Assembly (NCBI RefSeq): GCF_026898115.1
Contig: NZ_CP114036.1
Coordinates: 7,186,001-7,250,000 of the forward strand
Source of the DNA: Streptomyces sp. S465
GTDB taxonomy: Bacteria > Actinomycetota > Actinomycetes > Streptomycetales > Streptomycetaceae
Direction of reading: 5' to 3'
DNA length: 64,000 nucleotides
In this document: positions 8,214-16,667 of the stretch, piece by piece
Layout: each line of letters starts with the position of its first letter
How positions within the stretch are numbered: position 1 is the first letter of the stretch
Position numbers and translations under genes: made by a program
The notes under the pieces: model-generated
Seen by the model: the letters and a program-made list of their open reading frames with translations, nothing else
Told to the model about the DNA's origin: nothing
The model's database searches: none

Positions 8214-8822
8214 TCACTCCAGCAGCGCCAAGTCCTCGGGGGTGTCGATGTCATCCGTACGGGCGATGTCCGAGCAGTCGACGAGCGTGATCGCGGACTG
8301 ATGGGCCCGCAGATAGGCGCGTGCCCCCCGGTCGCCCACCGCACTCGCCGTGATGTCGGCCCACCGGTCCGCGCCGAACAGCACCGGATGCCCCCGCTCC
8401 CCGCCGTACGCGGCGGCCGCCAAGGTCGACGGCGAGCGGTACGCGGCCACCACCCGCGCCACGGCCTCGGCCCCGATACCCGGCTGGTCCACCAGCGTGA
8501 CCAGCGCCGCCCGCGCCCCCGTACCGGCCAGCGAGCCGAGCCCGGCCCGCAGCGAGGACCCCATGCCCTGCGCCCAGTCGGGGTTGTCGACCAGGACGCA
8601 CCCGGACAGCCGGGCCCGCGCCCGTACGGTCCCGGCCGCGGCGCCCAGCACGATGTGCACCGGGGCGCAGCCGCCCTCCCGCAGCGCGTGCGCCGCGTGC
8701 TCCACCAGCGGCCGTCCCCGATGCGTCAACAGGGCCTTGGGCCGCCCGCCCAGCCGCCGGCCGCCGCCGGCCGCCAACACGATCCCGGCGACCAGCGCGT
8801 TGTCCTCCGATGTGCGTTCCAT
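8214..8822 (-). CDS. MobA-like nucleotidyltransferase (molybdenum cofactor type)
   Basis: A 202-residue NTP transferase. The nucleotide-binding start GIVLAAGGGRRLGG-RPKAL is intact, followed by DNPDWAQGMGSSLRAGL and LVTLVDQPGI, which carry the metal-binding Asp region, and RGHPVLFG. These are features of the MocA/MobA group that attaches CMP or GMP to molybdopterin, usually for xanthine dehydrogenase or similar hydroxylases. That fits a purine catabolism region, although no molybdoenzyme is encoded in this window. It ends 118 bases after the aceB start and may be transcribed separately. No clear ribosome binding site is seen apart from AGGG close to the ATG. Confidence 0.85.
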   Translation of the reverse strand: MERTSEDNALVAGIVLAAGGGRRLGGRPKALLTHRGRPLVEHAAHALREGGCAPVHIVLGAAAGTVRARARLSGCVLVDNPDWAQGMGSSLRAGLGSLAGTGARAALVTLVDQPGIGAEAVARVVAAYRSPSTLAAAAYGGERGHPVLFGADRWADITASAVGDRGARAYLRAHQSAITLVDCSDIARTDDIDTPEDLALLE

Positions 8823-8962
8823 GGGCCCTGCTTACCGCACAGCGGGGCGGCGCGGGGGCTTCATCCCAGCCGGTCTGATTTTCGCTCTCCGTATAGCGCG
8901 TCGCGCACTGAGTGGCGTTAACTGATCCGCGGCCCCTTGTGCCCGGATCGACGTGAACCACT

Positions 8963-9430
8963 ATGAAGCCGGGCGAGGCGGCCGTGGGGAGAGGGGGCAG
9001 GCTCGTGCGAGAGTGCGCGAGGGGGAGCAGGACAGTGTTGTCCGAGTCGTCCGACGAGGGCGCGAGGCTCTGGGGCGAACCCGGCGCCTTGCCAATGGAG
9101 GGTGCCGCAGTCGTGGAAGCCGGGCGAGTGGCGGGCGCCGATGACGATCCGAGGGCGGCGGAGCTGCGCCGTGCCGTGGCCCGGCTGAGGCGTGACCTGG
9201 CCGCCCACCCCGCCGAATTACCGGACCGGGCGATCGCGGACGACGAGCTGGCGGCGCTGGACGCCATGGCCCGCACCGGCGCCCCGGAGCTGCACCGCCT
9301 CCGCCGCTCACTGCTCCTCATCGCGGGCGCCCTGGGCTCGGTCAGCGCCCTGGGCCCCGCCCTGACGGGCGTTCACGCGGCGATCGACCAGTTCGGCAGC
9401 GTCCCGCGGACGGGCCTGGGGAGGGACTGA
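8963..9430 (+). CDS. DUF5955 family protein, contains a TTA codon
   Basis: The conserved part is the last 90 residues: an Arg-rich helix (AELRRAVARLRRDLAAHPAELPDRA), an Asp/Glu-rich helix, and a hydrophobic SLLLIAGALGSVSALGPAL segment, which I recognise as the Streptomyces DUF5955 pattern. No function is known to me. The start is unsure: ATG 8963 gives 155 residues with an odd Gly/Arg/Ser N-terminus, while ATG 9095 gives 111 residues and is more like the family. A TTA leucine codon at 9218-9220 lies in the conserved part, so translation should need the bldA tRNA. Confidence 0.65.
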   Translation: MKPGEAAVGRGGRLVRECARGSRTVLSESSDEGARLWGEPGALPMEGAAVVEAGRVAGADDDPRAAELRRAVARLRRDLAAHPAELPDRAIADDELAALDAMARTGAPELHRLRRSLLLIAGALGSVSALGPALTGVHAAIDQFGSVPRTGLGRD

Positions 9431-9511
9431 ACGCACCGGCGCGCCCAGGCGCCCAGGCGCCTTCGGCGCCACACGGCGGCGGGCCGGCGGCGGCCTGGCC
9501 GCCAGGCCCCC

Positions 9512-9567
9512 GCCGCCGGGCACCGGCTGCCGGGCGTTTGCCGCCGGGCACCGGCTGCCGGGCGTTG
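9512..9567. repeat. Two tandem 28-bp repeats
   Basis: Two adjacent copies of a 28-base unit that begins GCCGCCGGGCACCGGC and ends GGGCGTT, with one mismatch at the last base. Degenerate shorter copies (GCCGGGCGT, GTCGGCCGCC) continue to about 9780. Confidence 0.75.
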
Positions 9568-10170
9568 GTCGTCGGCCGCCGGGCGTTTGCCGTCTGCACG
9601 CCGGGCGTCGGCCGCCAGCTGTCTGCGGCCGTCGGCCGTCAGGCGTCGACCGCCGGGCGTTCGCCGTCGGCCGCCAGCCGTCTGCACGCCGGGCGTCCGC
9701 CGCCATCCGTCCGCCGTCCGTCGCCGGGCGTTCGCCGTCCCCCGTCTGTCGCCGTCTGCCGCCAGGCGTCCGCCGCTCGGCGTCCGGTGTCCGCTCCCGG
9801 TGTCCCGGTGTCCGGCGTCCGCCGGGTGGCGGGATGTTGGGTGTCGGTACGACTTGATGGCGACGGGACGTGCGCGTGCGGCGTGATGACGGCGGATGCG
9901 TGCGTCGAGTGCGACGTTCAGGTCGACCGAAGCGCCGCCGGGCGGTCTGACGCCTCACTCGACCGCCCGTTGCCGGTGTCTCGTGCTCGTCGTGGCTTGT
10001 GCTCGCTGTGCCCCGCGCTCGCCGCGCCCGCGCCCGTCGCCCCCGCGTTCGTCGTGGCTCGCGTTGGCCGTGGCTCGCGTTGGCTGTGGATCGTGCCCGC
10101 CGTGTCTCGCGTTCGGCGTGCCCCGCGCCCACTGTGCCCGCGTGCCTCCCGCGTCCGCGCCCGTCGCATC

Positions 10171-10290
10171 CGCTCCCGCGCTCGCCGCTCCCGCGCTCGC
10201 CGCTCCCGCGCTCGCCGCTCCCGCGCTCGCCGCTCCCGCGCTCGTCGCCCCGGCGCTCGTCGCGTTCGCGCTCGTCGCGTTCGCGTCCGC
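10171..10290. repeat. Eight tandem 15-bp repeats
   Basis: Unit CGCTCCCGCGCTCGC starts at 10171 and recurs every 15 bases. The first four copies are perfect, the fifth has one change, and copies six to eight drift (CGCCCCGGCGCTCGT, CGCGTTCGCGCTCGT, CGCGTTCGCGTCCGC). The steady decay toward one end is typical of slippage-made arrays. Confidence 0.85.
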
Positions 10291-10367
10291 GCTCGCCGCG
10301 AGGGCCGCACCCGGCCGAGCTGAGCGGCGGCGTGGCCGAGCGGCGGGGCTGGCTGGGCGGGGGAGTC

Positions 10368-10450
10368 GGCCGCGTGGCGGAGCCGACCTGCGGCGGAGCT
10401 GGCCGCGTGGCGGAGCCGACCTGCGGCGGAGCTGGCCGCGTGGCGGAGGC
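10368..10450. repeat. 33-bp direct repeats
   Basis: Copies begin with GGCCGCGTGGCGGAG at 10368, 10401 and 10434. The first two are identical over 33 bases; the third is complete for only about 15 bases. Confidence 0.75.
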
Positions 10451-10513
10451 GGCCGTGCGGCGGGGGCTGCCGTGCGGCGGGGGCGGCCGAGTGGTTTTCT
10501 CCGCCGTAGGCGG

Positions 10514-11317
10514 CTAGGCGGATCCCGTGCTGGCCAGCGCCTTCGACAACTCGGACGCGACCTCCTTGAGGATCGGCACTATCTCCTCCGTGGCCTCGTC
10601 CGTCACCCGGCCCGCCGGGCCCGAGATGGAGATGGCCGCCGGGGCGGGGGAGTCGGGCACCGGGACCGCGAGGCAGCGCACGCCCATCTCCTGCTCGTTG
10701 TCGTCCACCGCGTAGCCCACTTCGCGGACCTGCCGCAGGGCGTCGAGGAACTCGTCCGGCGAGGTGATCGTCTTCTTGGTCGCCGCGGGCATGCCGGTAC
10801 GGGACAGGAGGGCGCGCACCTCCTCGGGGGGCGTGCCCGCCAGCAGTGCCTTGCCGACGCCCGTGGTGTGGGGCAGCACCCGCCGCCCGACCTCGGTGAA
10901 CATCCGCATCGAGTGGCGCGAGGGCACCTGCGCGACGTACACCACCTCATCGCCGTCCAGCAGCGCCATGTTGGCGGTCTCGCCGGTCTCCTCCACCAGC
11001 CGCGCCAGATACGGCCGCGCCCAGGTGCCCAGCAGCCGGGAGGAGCTCTCGCCGAGCCGGATCAGCCGGGGGCCGAGGGCATAGCGGCGGTTGGGCTGCT
11101 GGCGTACGTAGCCGCAGGCCACCAGCGTGCGCATCAGCCGGTGAATGGTGGGCAGGGGCAGCCCGCTGCTGGTGGACAGCTCGCTCAGTCCGACCTCGCC
11201 CCCGGCGTCGGCCATCCGTTCCAGCAGATCGAAGGCGCGCTCCAGGGACTGGACGCCACCGGATCCGCCACCGGACCCGGCGGTGGTGGCGGCGGTCTTG
11301 GACTCGGCGGACGGCAC
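10514..11317 (-). CDS. allR: IclR-family regulator, AllR-type repressor of allantoin genes
   Basis: A 267-residue IclR protein. The N-terminal winged HTH is seen in VQSLERAFDLLERM, then LSELSTSSGLPLPTIHRLMRTL; the C-terminal effector-binding domain has YVAQVPSRHSMRMFTEVGRR, LPHTTGVGKALLA, VDDNEQEMGVRCLAVPV and AISISGPAGRV. GTG at 11317 is chosen because GGGAAAGGAA stands just upstream; the frame is open much further but runs into the divergent gene's control region. It is divergent from allantoinase with a 240-base gap that holds a 31-base palindrome. AllR-type proteins repress allantoin and glyoxylate genes in other bacteria; the ligand here is not shown. Confidence 0.88.
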   Translation of the reverse strand: MPSAESKTAATTAGSGGGSGGVQSLERAFDLLERMADAGGEVGLSELSTSSGLPLPTIHRLMRTLVACGYVRQQPNRRYALGPRLIRLGESSSRLLGTWARPYLARLVEETGETANMALLDGDEVVYVAQVPSRHSMRMFTEVGRRVLPHTTGVGKALLAGTPPEEVRALLSRTGMPAATKKTITSPDEFLDALRQVREVGYAVDDNEQEMGVRCLAVPVPDSPAPAAISISGPAGRVTDEATEEIVPILKEVASELSKALASTGSA

Positions 11318-11509
11318 GGCGGTGTTCCTTTCCCAGCGGTCGGCACCGGCCGCACACGGTGACGATCCGCTGCCGACCGGCCACGGGCAGCCTACCGGTC
11401 CCCGGCGACCCCCACAGCGGGCTTGCGCTCGCGGTCCGCGCCGGTCACGGCCGGGGGGCGGTCTTGACCGGGCCCGGCCGCCGCGTGAATCATGCATCCC
11501 ATTCAACGG

Positions 11510-11540
11510 AATGTTGATTCCGGTTCGCGGAATCAACATT
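11510..11540. promoter_or_regulatory. Large palindromic operator between allR and allB
   Basis: Two perfect 12-base arms, AATGTTGATTCC (11510-11521) and GGAATCAACATT (11529-11540), are separated by GGTTCGC. The core TTCCGGTTCGCGGAA is like an IclR operator. A second, overlapping inverted repeat TCAAC-GGAAT-GTTGA lies at 11503-11517. The site ends 17 bases before the allantoinase start and is most likely bound by the divergently encoded IclR protein. Confidence 0.7.
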
Positions 11541-11557
11541 GGGTGGGGGTGAGAAGG

Positions 11558-12922
11558 ATGTCCGTGCCGGTGTCCGACGCACGGCCGGTGGAGCTCGTGC
11601 TGCGCTCGGCCAAGGTGGTCACCCCGGACGGCATACGCGCGGCCTCGGTGTCCGTCGCCGACGGCCGCATCGTGGCCGTCGGGCCGTACGAGTCCCCGGC
11701 CCCGGACGGCGCGCGGGTCGAGGACCTCGGCGACGACGTCCTCCTCCCCGGCCTCGTCGACACCCACGTCCATGTCAACGACCCCGGCCGCACCGCATGG
11801 GAGGGGTTCGCCTCCGCGACCCGCGCCGCCGCGGCCGGCGGCGTCACCACCCTCGTCGACATGCCGCTCAACAGCATCCCGCCGACCACCACCGTCCGGG
11901 CCCTGGAGGTCAAACGGGCCGTCGCCCGGCGCTCGGCCCATGTCGACATCGGCTTCTGGGGCGGGGCCGTGCCCGGCAACGTCGCGGACCTGGCGCCGCT
12001 GCACGACGCGGGCGTCCTCGGCTTCAAGGCGTTTCTGCTCCCCTCCGGCGTGGAGGAGTTCCCGCAGCTCGCCCCCGACCAGCTGGAGGCCGCCCTGCGC
12101 GAGATCGCGGGCTTCGGCGGACTGCTCATCGTGCACGCCGAGGACCCCCGCCTCATCGACGGCGCCCCGCCGCCGGCCGGCCCGCGCTACGCCGACTTCC
12201 TCGCCTCACGCCCGCGCGCCGCCGAGAACGAGGCCATCGCGGGCCTCATCGAGCTCGCCCGCCGGCTCGACGCCCGCGTCCATGTCCTGCACCTGTCGTC
12301 CGCCGACGCGCTGCCGCTGATCGCCGACGCGCGGCGCGAGGGCGTCCGTGTCACCGTGGAGACCTGTCCGCACTTCCTGACCCTCACCGCGGAGGAAGTC
12401 CCCGACGGGGCCACGGAGTTCAAATGCTGTCCGCCCATCCGGGAGGCCGCCAACCAGGACGCGCTGTGGGCGGGCCTGGCGGCCGGGGAGATCGACTGCG
12501 TGGTCTCCGACCACTCGCCCTGTACGGCCGACCTCAAAGTGGACGACTTCGGCCGGGCCTGGGGCGGCATCTCCTCGCTCCAGCTCGGACTCCCCGCCGT
12601 CTGGACGGCGGCCCGGCGGCGCGGCCACACCCTCCAGGAGGTGGCCCGCTGGATGTCCACCGGCCCCGCCGCGCTCGTCGGTCTCGACCGTAAGGGCGCC
12701 ATCGAGGCCGGCCGCGACGCCGATTTCGCGGTCCTCGCCCCGGACGAGACCTTCACCGTCGACCCCGCCGCCCTCCACCACCGCAACCAGGTCACCGCCT
12801 ACGCGGGCAGGACGCTGTACGGCGTCGTCCGGTCCACCTGGCTGCGCGGCCGGAAGATCGCCGAGCACGGCCTGCCGACCGAACCCACCGGCCGACTCCT
12901 GGAAAGGCAGCCCCGTCGATGA
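11558..12922 (+). CDS. allB: Allantoinase
   Basis: Hydrolyses the ring of allantoin to allantoate. The 454-residue protein has the complete metal-binding set of this amidohydrolase group: HVHVNDPGRTAWEG near residue 72, the carboxylated lysine in GFKAFLLPSG near 157, VHAEDP near 195, HVLHLSSADALP near 248 and SDHSPCT near 320. ATG 11558 is chosen: the open frame extends 22 codons upstream but only through the operator palindrome. Its stop overlaps the allantoicase start (ATGA), so the two enzymes of consecutive steps are translationally coupled. Confidence 0.95.
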   Translation: MSVPVSDARPVELVLRSAKVVTPDGIRAASVSVADGRIVAVGPYESPAPDGARVEDLGDDVLLPGLVDTHVHVNDPGRTAWEGFASATRAAAAGGVTTLVDMPLNSIPPTTTVRALEVKRAVARRSAHVDIGFWGGAVPGNVADLAPLHDAGVLGFKAFLLPSGVEEFPQLAPDQLEAALREIAGFGGLLIVHAEDPRLIDGAPPPAGPRYADFLASRPRAAENEAIAGLIELARRLDARVHVLHLSSADALPLIADARREGVRVTVETCPHFLTLTAEEVPDGATEFKCCPPIREAANQDALWAGLAAGEIDCVVSDHSPCTADLKVDDFGRAWGGISSLQLGLPAVWTAARRRGHTLQEVARWMSTGPAALVGLDRKGAIEAGRDADFAVLAPDETFTVDPAALHHRNQVTAYAGRTLYGVVRSTWLRGRKIAEHGLPTEPTGRLLERQPRR

Positions 12923-14115
12923 CCGCCTACCCGTCCGCGCCGATCCCCCGCTTCACCGGCGACGCCGCCCCGTACGGCGGGGGCGATCCGTACGCCGACT
13001 ACCGGACCGCCGACTTCCCCTTCACCCACCTCGTGGACCTGGCCGACCGGCGGCTCGGCGGCAGCGTGCTCGCGGCCAACGACGAGTTCTTCGCCGAGCG
13101 CGAGAACCTGCTGAAGCCCGAAGCGCCGCGCTTCGACCCGGAGTCCTTCGGTCACAAGGGCAAGGTCATGGACGGCTGGGAGACCCGGCGGCGGCGCGGG
13201 GCCACGGCCGACACCCCGCATCCGGCCGAGGGCGACCACGACTGGGCCCTGATCCGCCTCGGCGCGCCCGGGGTCGTCCACGGCATCGTCGTCGACACCG
13301 CCCACTTCCGCGGCAACCACCCGCGAGCGGTGAGCGTCGAGGCGACGGCGGTGGACGGCACCCCGTCCCCCGGGGAACTCCTCGCCGCCGACACCGCCTG
13401 GACCGAACTCGTCCCCCGCACGCCGATCGGCGGCCACGCGGCCAATGGCTTCGCCGTCTTTGTCCGGCGCCGCTTCACCCACCTGCGCCTCAAGCAGTAC
13501 CCCGACGGCGGCGTCGCCCGCCTCCGCGTCCACGGCGAGGTCGCCCCCGACCCGGCCTGGCTCACCGCCCTCGGTACCTTCGACCTGGTGGCCCTGGAGA
13601 ACGGCGGCACCGCCGAGGACGCCTCCGACCGCTTCTACTCCCCGCCCGCCAACTCCATCCAGCCGGGCCGCTCCCAGCGGATGGACGAGGGCTGGGAGAC
13701 CCGCCGCCGCCGCGACACCGGCCACGACTGGGTCCGCTACCGCCTCGCCGCCCAGGCGACCCTCCGCGCCGTGGAGATCGACACCGGCTGCTACAAGGGC
13801 AACGCGCCGGGGTGGGCGGCGCTGTACGGCCTCGACGCGACGTCCGGCGCGGACCCGGCCGACCACACGGCACCCGGCTGGACCGAACTCCTGCCCCGCA
13901 CCCGCCTCCAGCCCGACACGGTCCACCGCCTCCCGCTCGACGCGGCCCCGCCGGTCACCCACGTCCGCATCGACATCCATCCGGACGGGGGCATCGCCCG
14001 GCTGAGGCTGCACGGGACACCGACCGAGGACGGCGCGCGGTGGCTCGCCGCACGCCATGCGGAGCTGACCGACCAGCTCCCTCCCCGGCGGGCCTCCCGC
14101 ACCCGCTCCGCGTAA
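12919..14115 (+). CDS. alc: Allantoicase
   Basis: Splits allantoate into urea and ureidoglycolate. The 398-residue protein shows the family's internal duplication: repeat one has GKVMDGWETRRRRG, HDWALIRLG and GIVVDTAHFRGNHP; repeat two has QRMDEGWETRRRRD, HDWVRYRLA and AVEIDTGCYKGNAP. Each repeat also ends with a THLRLKQYPDGGVARLRVHG or THVRIDIHPDGGIARLRLHG strand pair. It starts inside the allB stop codon. A G+C-rich hairpin follows the TAA stop before the convergent TetR gene. Confidence 0.96.
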   Translation: MTAYPSAPIPRFTGDAAPYGGGDPYADYRTADFPFTHLVDLADRRLGGSVLAANDEFFAERENLLKPEAPRFDPESFGHKGKVMDGWETRRRRGATADTPHPAEGDHDWALIRLGAPGVVHGIVVDTAHFRGNHPRAVSVEATAVDGTPSPGELLAADTAWTELVPRTPIGGHAANGFAVFVRRRFTHLRLKQYPDGGVARLRVHGEVAPDPAWLTALGTFDLVALENGGTAEDASDRFYSPPANSIQPGRSQRMDEGWETRRRRDTGHDWVRYRLAAQATLRAVEIDTGCYKGNAPGWAALYGLDATSGADPADHTAPGWTELLPRTRLQPDTVHRLPLDAAPPVTHVRIDIHPDGGIARLRLHGTPTEDGARWLAARHAELTDQLPPRRASRTRSA

Positions 14116-14125
14116 CCGACCAACT

Positions 14126-14151
14126 CGGCCGTCCGCTCGCCGGACCGGCCG
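14126..14151. terminator. Hairpin between alc and TetR gene
   Basis: CGGCCGTCCG, a 5-base loop, and CGGACCGGCCG form a stem with one bulge. It lies between convergent genes. Confidence 0.5.
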
Positions 14152-14172
14152 ACCGCACGCTTGCCCTTTGTT

Positions 14173-14736
14173 TCAGCGGTCGGCGGCGCGGATGCCCTCA
14201 AGCTGGAGGGTCAGGTGCCGGCGCCAGTCTTCGCCGCCCGTCATGTTCGCCATCGCCCCGCGGGTGATGAGGACGAAGTCGGAGGCCTGGAAGTCGGTTC
14301 GTAGGTGGCCGGCGTCGATGGCGCGCCGCACGACGCGTTCGACGATCGCCGCGAACGCGGTCTTCTCGGCGTCGATCTCGCCCCAGCTCGGCTCCTGCGG
14401 GCCGAGCAAGGCGAAGCGGAACGCCGCGTCGGGCTGCGCGGATTCCAGGTATCCGTACAGCAGCGTCTCGAAGGCCGTCCACGGGTCCTCGATCTGCTCG
14501 GCGCTTCGGGCCAGGCTGGTCATCGCTTCGAACCGGCGGCCGATGATCGCGGCCCGCAGGGCCTGCTTGTCCGCGAAGTGCCGATACAGGGTGCCGACGC
14601 CCAGACCGGCGCGCTCGGCGATCTCGTCCATCTGCACGCTCTCGCCCTGCCGGGCGAACAGTTCGCTGGCCGCGTCGAGGATGGCCTCGCGGTTGCGCCG
14701 AGCGTCGGCACGCAGCGAGGGGCCCCGGGTCGTCAT
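14173..14736 (-). CDS. TetR-family repressor
   Basis: A 187-residue TetR protein. The DNA-binding part is clear: ADARRNREAILDAASELFA, then MDEIAERAGLGVGTLYRHFADKQAL. The C-terminal ligand domain (residues 70-187) is of ordinary length and has no recognisable ligand signature. It is divergent from the NmrA-type oxidoreductase gene, 84 bases away, and most likely represses that gene and itself through the inverted repeat that overlaps the oxidoreductase's transcription start. Confidence 0.9.
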   Translation of the reverse strand: MTTRGPSLRADARRNREAILDAASELFARQGESVQMDEIAERAGLGVGTLYRHFADKQALRAAIIGRRFEAMTSLARSAEQIEDPWTAFETLLYGYLESAQPDAAFRFALLGPQEPSWGEIDAEKTAFAAIVERVVRRAIDAGHLRTDFQASDFVLITRGAMANMTGGEDWRRHLTLQLEGIRAADR

Positions 14737-14751
14737 GGGTCCTGATGGTAG

Positions 14752-14801
14752 TTGACGGCGTGGAGAGCCCGCATTAGCCTCCGGAACCGGAGTTCAGGTT
14801 C
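14752..14801 (+). promoter_or_regulatory. Promoter and TetR-type operator of the NmrA-like gene
   Basis: TTGACG (14752-14757) and TAGCCT (14775-14780) are 17 bases apart, a near-consensus promoter with a start near 14787. The inverted repeat GAACC-N8-GGTTC (14784-14801) covers that start, and CTCCGG-AA-CCGGAG overlaps it. This is where a repressor from the divergent TetR gene would act. Confidence 0.55.
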
Positions 14802-14820
14802 ATGTTATGGAGGAGTTCTC

Positions 14821-15702
14821 GTGATCGTCGTCACCACACCGACCGGACAGATCGGCAGCCAACTCGTGCGACGGCTGCTCGACGGGGGCAAGGCGGTCCG
14901 GGTCGTCACCCGTGATGCCTCGCGCCTTGACCGGACCGTCCGCGACCAGGTCGAGATCGTCGAGGGCCGCCACGACGATCCGACCGTGCTCGACAAGGCG
15001 CTGCCCGGAGCCGACGCCCTGTTCTGGCTGGTCCCCCCGAACCCCGCCGCGCCGAGCACCATGGAGCATTACCTGTCCTTCGCCCGCACCGGCGCCGCGG
15101 CCGTGGCCCGCCACGACGTCGGCCACCTCGTGGCCGTGAGCAGCGCCGGTCACGGATGGACGAGCCCGGCCGGCGTGCTGTCCGCGGCCTTCGCCATGGA
15201 CGCGCACCTGGCCACGTCCGGCGCGGCCTACCGGTCCCTGGCCCTGCCCTTCTACATGGAGAACCTGCTCGGCCAGCTCGACGCGATCCGCCGGCACAAC
15301 GCGTTCTCCCTGACCTGCGCCGGCGACCAGCCACTGGCCACGATCGCGACACGCGACATCGCCGAGGCCGCCGCCGACCTGCTGACCGACCTGTCCTGGG
15401 CCGGGCAGGCCGACCTGCCCCTGTTCGGGCCCGACCGCCTCACGCCCGAGGGCATGGCCGAGGTGATCAGCGAAGAGCTCGACATGCCCGTCGCCTACCG
15501 CCGCATCACCGTGGACGAGTACGCCTCCGCGCTGCGTTCCCGCGGACTCGGCGACCGGATGGTGCGGGACTTCGTCGAGACGTTCGCCGCCCAGGACGGC
15601 GGTATCTACGACGCGGACTGGGCCGCCGCGACGATCGCGGCCACCGGCTTCCGGACCTGGTGCCGGCAGGTGCTCAAGCCTGCCGCGCACGCCACGTCGT
15701 AG
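14821..15702 (+). CDS. NmrA-like NAD(P)-binding oxidoreductase
   Basis: A 293-residue atypical short-chain dehydrogenase with an N-terminal Rossmann strand and glycine motif (IVVTTPTGQIGSQLVRRLL) and the second-strand basic residues VRVVTRDASRL that suit NADPH. The remainder (LVAVSSAGHG, RSLALPFYMENLL, ATIATRDIAEAAADLL) follows the NmrA/QorB pattern; proteins of this group act as quinone reductases or redox sensors. GTG 14821 has GGAGGAG 5 bases upstream; the open frame before it crosses the promoter. Controlled by the divergent TetR protein, probably as a detoxification gene. Confidence 0.85.
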   Translation: MIVVTTPTGQIGSQLVRRLLDGGKAVRVVTRDASRLDRTVRDQVEIVEGRHDDPTVLDKALPGADALFWLVPPNPAAPSTMEHYLSFARTGAAAVARHDVGHLVAVSSAGHGWTSPAGVLSAAFAMDAHLATSGAAYRSLALPFYMENLLGQLDAIRRHNAFSLTCAGDQPLATIATRDIAEAAADLLTDLSWAGQADLPLFGPDRLTPEGMAEVISEELDMPVAYRRITVDEYASALRSRGLGDRMVRDFVETFAAQDGGIYDADWAAATIAATGFRTWCRQVLKPAAHATS

Positions 15703-15828
15703 GCCCACGCCTCCAGCCGGCCGCGACGGAACCTGGTGGTCCGGGTCGGACGTTGACCCGGATGTCCGGTTGTGACACCACCTGGCACCACCGGACACCA
15801 CCTGACGCGACCCTCGAGGAGAACTGCT

Positions 15829-16656
15829 GTGACCCTGCGGCAAGAGATCGTCGGCAACGCCATGCAGATGGCGGTCTGCACCCTTCAGCCGGGGCAGACC
15901 GTCTACTGCGAGGCCGGGAAGTTCCTGTTCAAGACGGCCAACGTGACGATGGAGACCCGGCTGTCCGGACCGAGCGCGGGCGGCGGTCAGCCCGGGGGCA
16001 ACGGCGGCAGCGGCGGGGGTGGCGGCATGGGCGGGATGCTGCGCCAGGCCATGGGCACCGCCATGCAGGTGGGGCAGCGGGCGCTGGCCGGGGAGTCGCT
16101 GGCGTTCCAGTACTTCACCGCCACCGGCGGCGAGGGCACCGTCGGCTTCGCGGGGGTGCTGCCCGGCGAGATGCGGGCGCTGGAGCTGGACGGGACGCGG
16201 GCCTGGTTCGCGGAGAAGGACGCCTTCGTGGCGGCCGAGTCCACCGTGGAGTTCGGGATCGCGTTCCAGGGCGGGAAGACCGGGCGCAGCGGCGGTGAGG
16301 GGTTCATCCTGGAGAAGTTCACCGGGCGCGGCACCGTGATCATCTGTGGTGCGGGCAACTTCATCGACCTGAATCCGGCCGATTTCGGCGGCCGGATCGA
16401 GGTCGACACCGGCTGCATCGTGGCCTTCGAGGAAGGCATCCGGTACGGCGTGGAGCGGATCGGCGGGCTCAACCGCCAGGGGCTGATGAACGCGGTCTTC
16501 GGCGGCGAGGGGCTGTCGCTGGCCACCCTGGAGGGCAACGGCCGGGTGATCCTCCAGTCGCTCACCATCGAGGGCCTGGCGAACGCCCTGAAGAAGGCGC
16601 AGGGCGGCGACAAGCAGGGGCCGACGGGCGGGCTGTTCTCCACCCACGCGGGGTGA
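15829..16656 (+). CDS. AIM24 family protein
   Basis: A 275-residue protein of the AIM24/TIGR00266 group, a double beta-helix (tryptophan-RNA-attenuator-like) fold of unknown role. Visible strands include MAVCTLQPGQTVYCEAGKFL, SLAFQYFTATGGEGTVGFAG and the conserved FILEKFTGRGTVIICGAGNF followed by the DTGCIVAFEEGI segment. A Gly-rich insert (GGNGGSGGGGGMGGM, residues 50-67) interrupts the N-terminal half, as in other actinobacterial members. GAGGAG lies 9 bases before the GTG. No partner gene is evident; the flanking genes face other ways. Confidence 0.88.
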   Translation: MTLRQEIVGNAMQMAVCTLQPGQTVYCEAGKFLFKTANVTMETRLSGPSAGGGQPGGNGGSGGGGGMGGMLRQAMGTAMQVGQRALAGESLAFQYFTATGGEGTVGFAGVLPGEMRALELDGTRAWFAEKDAFVAAESTVEFGIAFQGGKTGRSGGEGFILEKFTGRGTVIICGAGNFIDLNPADFGGRIEVDTGCIVAFEEGIRYGVERIGGLNRQGLMNAVFGGEGLSLATLEGNGRVILQSLTIEGLANALKKAQGGDKQGPTGGLFSTHAG

Positions 16657-16667
16657 CGGCGGCCGGC

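Larger units (their letters stand above)
9431..10513. other. Repeat-rich gap without a convincing gene
   Basis: About 1.1 kb between the DUF5955 and IclR genes. Open frames cross it on both strands, but they encode only Arg/Ala/Pro/Gly low-complexity peptides, have no ribosome binding sites and match no family known to me. It holds three separate sets of short direct repeats (listed separately) and many partial copies of GCCGGGCGT. I take it as expanded intergenic DNA. Confidence 0.6.

Noticed and set aside
10171..10290. Possible CRISPR array
   Set aside because: The 15-base units are directly adjacent without unique spacers and no cas gene is present.
9308..10323. Long open frames on both strands in the repeat-rich gap
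   Set aside because: They encode only Arg/Ala/Pro/Gly repeats, have no ribosome binding site and arise because G+C-rich repeats lack stop codons.
11318..12136. Upstream extension of the IclR frame through the allantoinase gene
   Set aside because: The IclR domain starts only at about 11300, a ribosome binding site precedes GTG 11317, and the rest is antisense to allantoinase.
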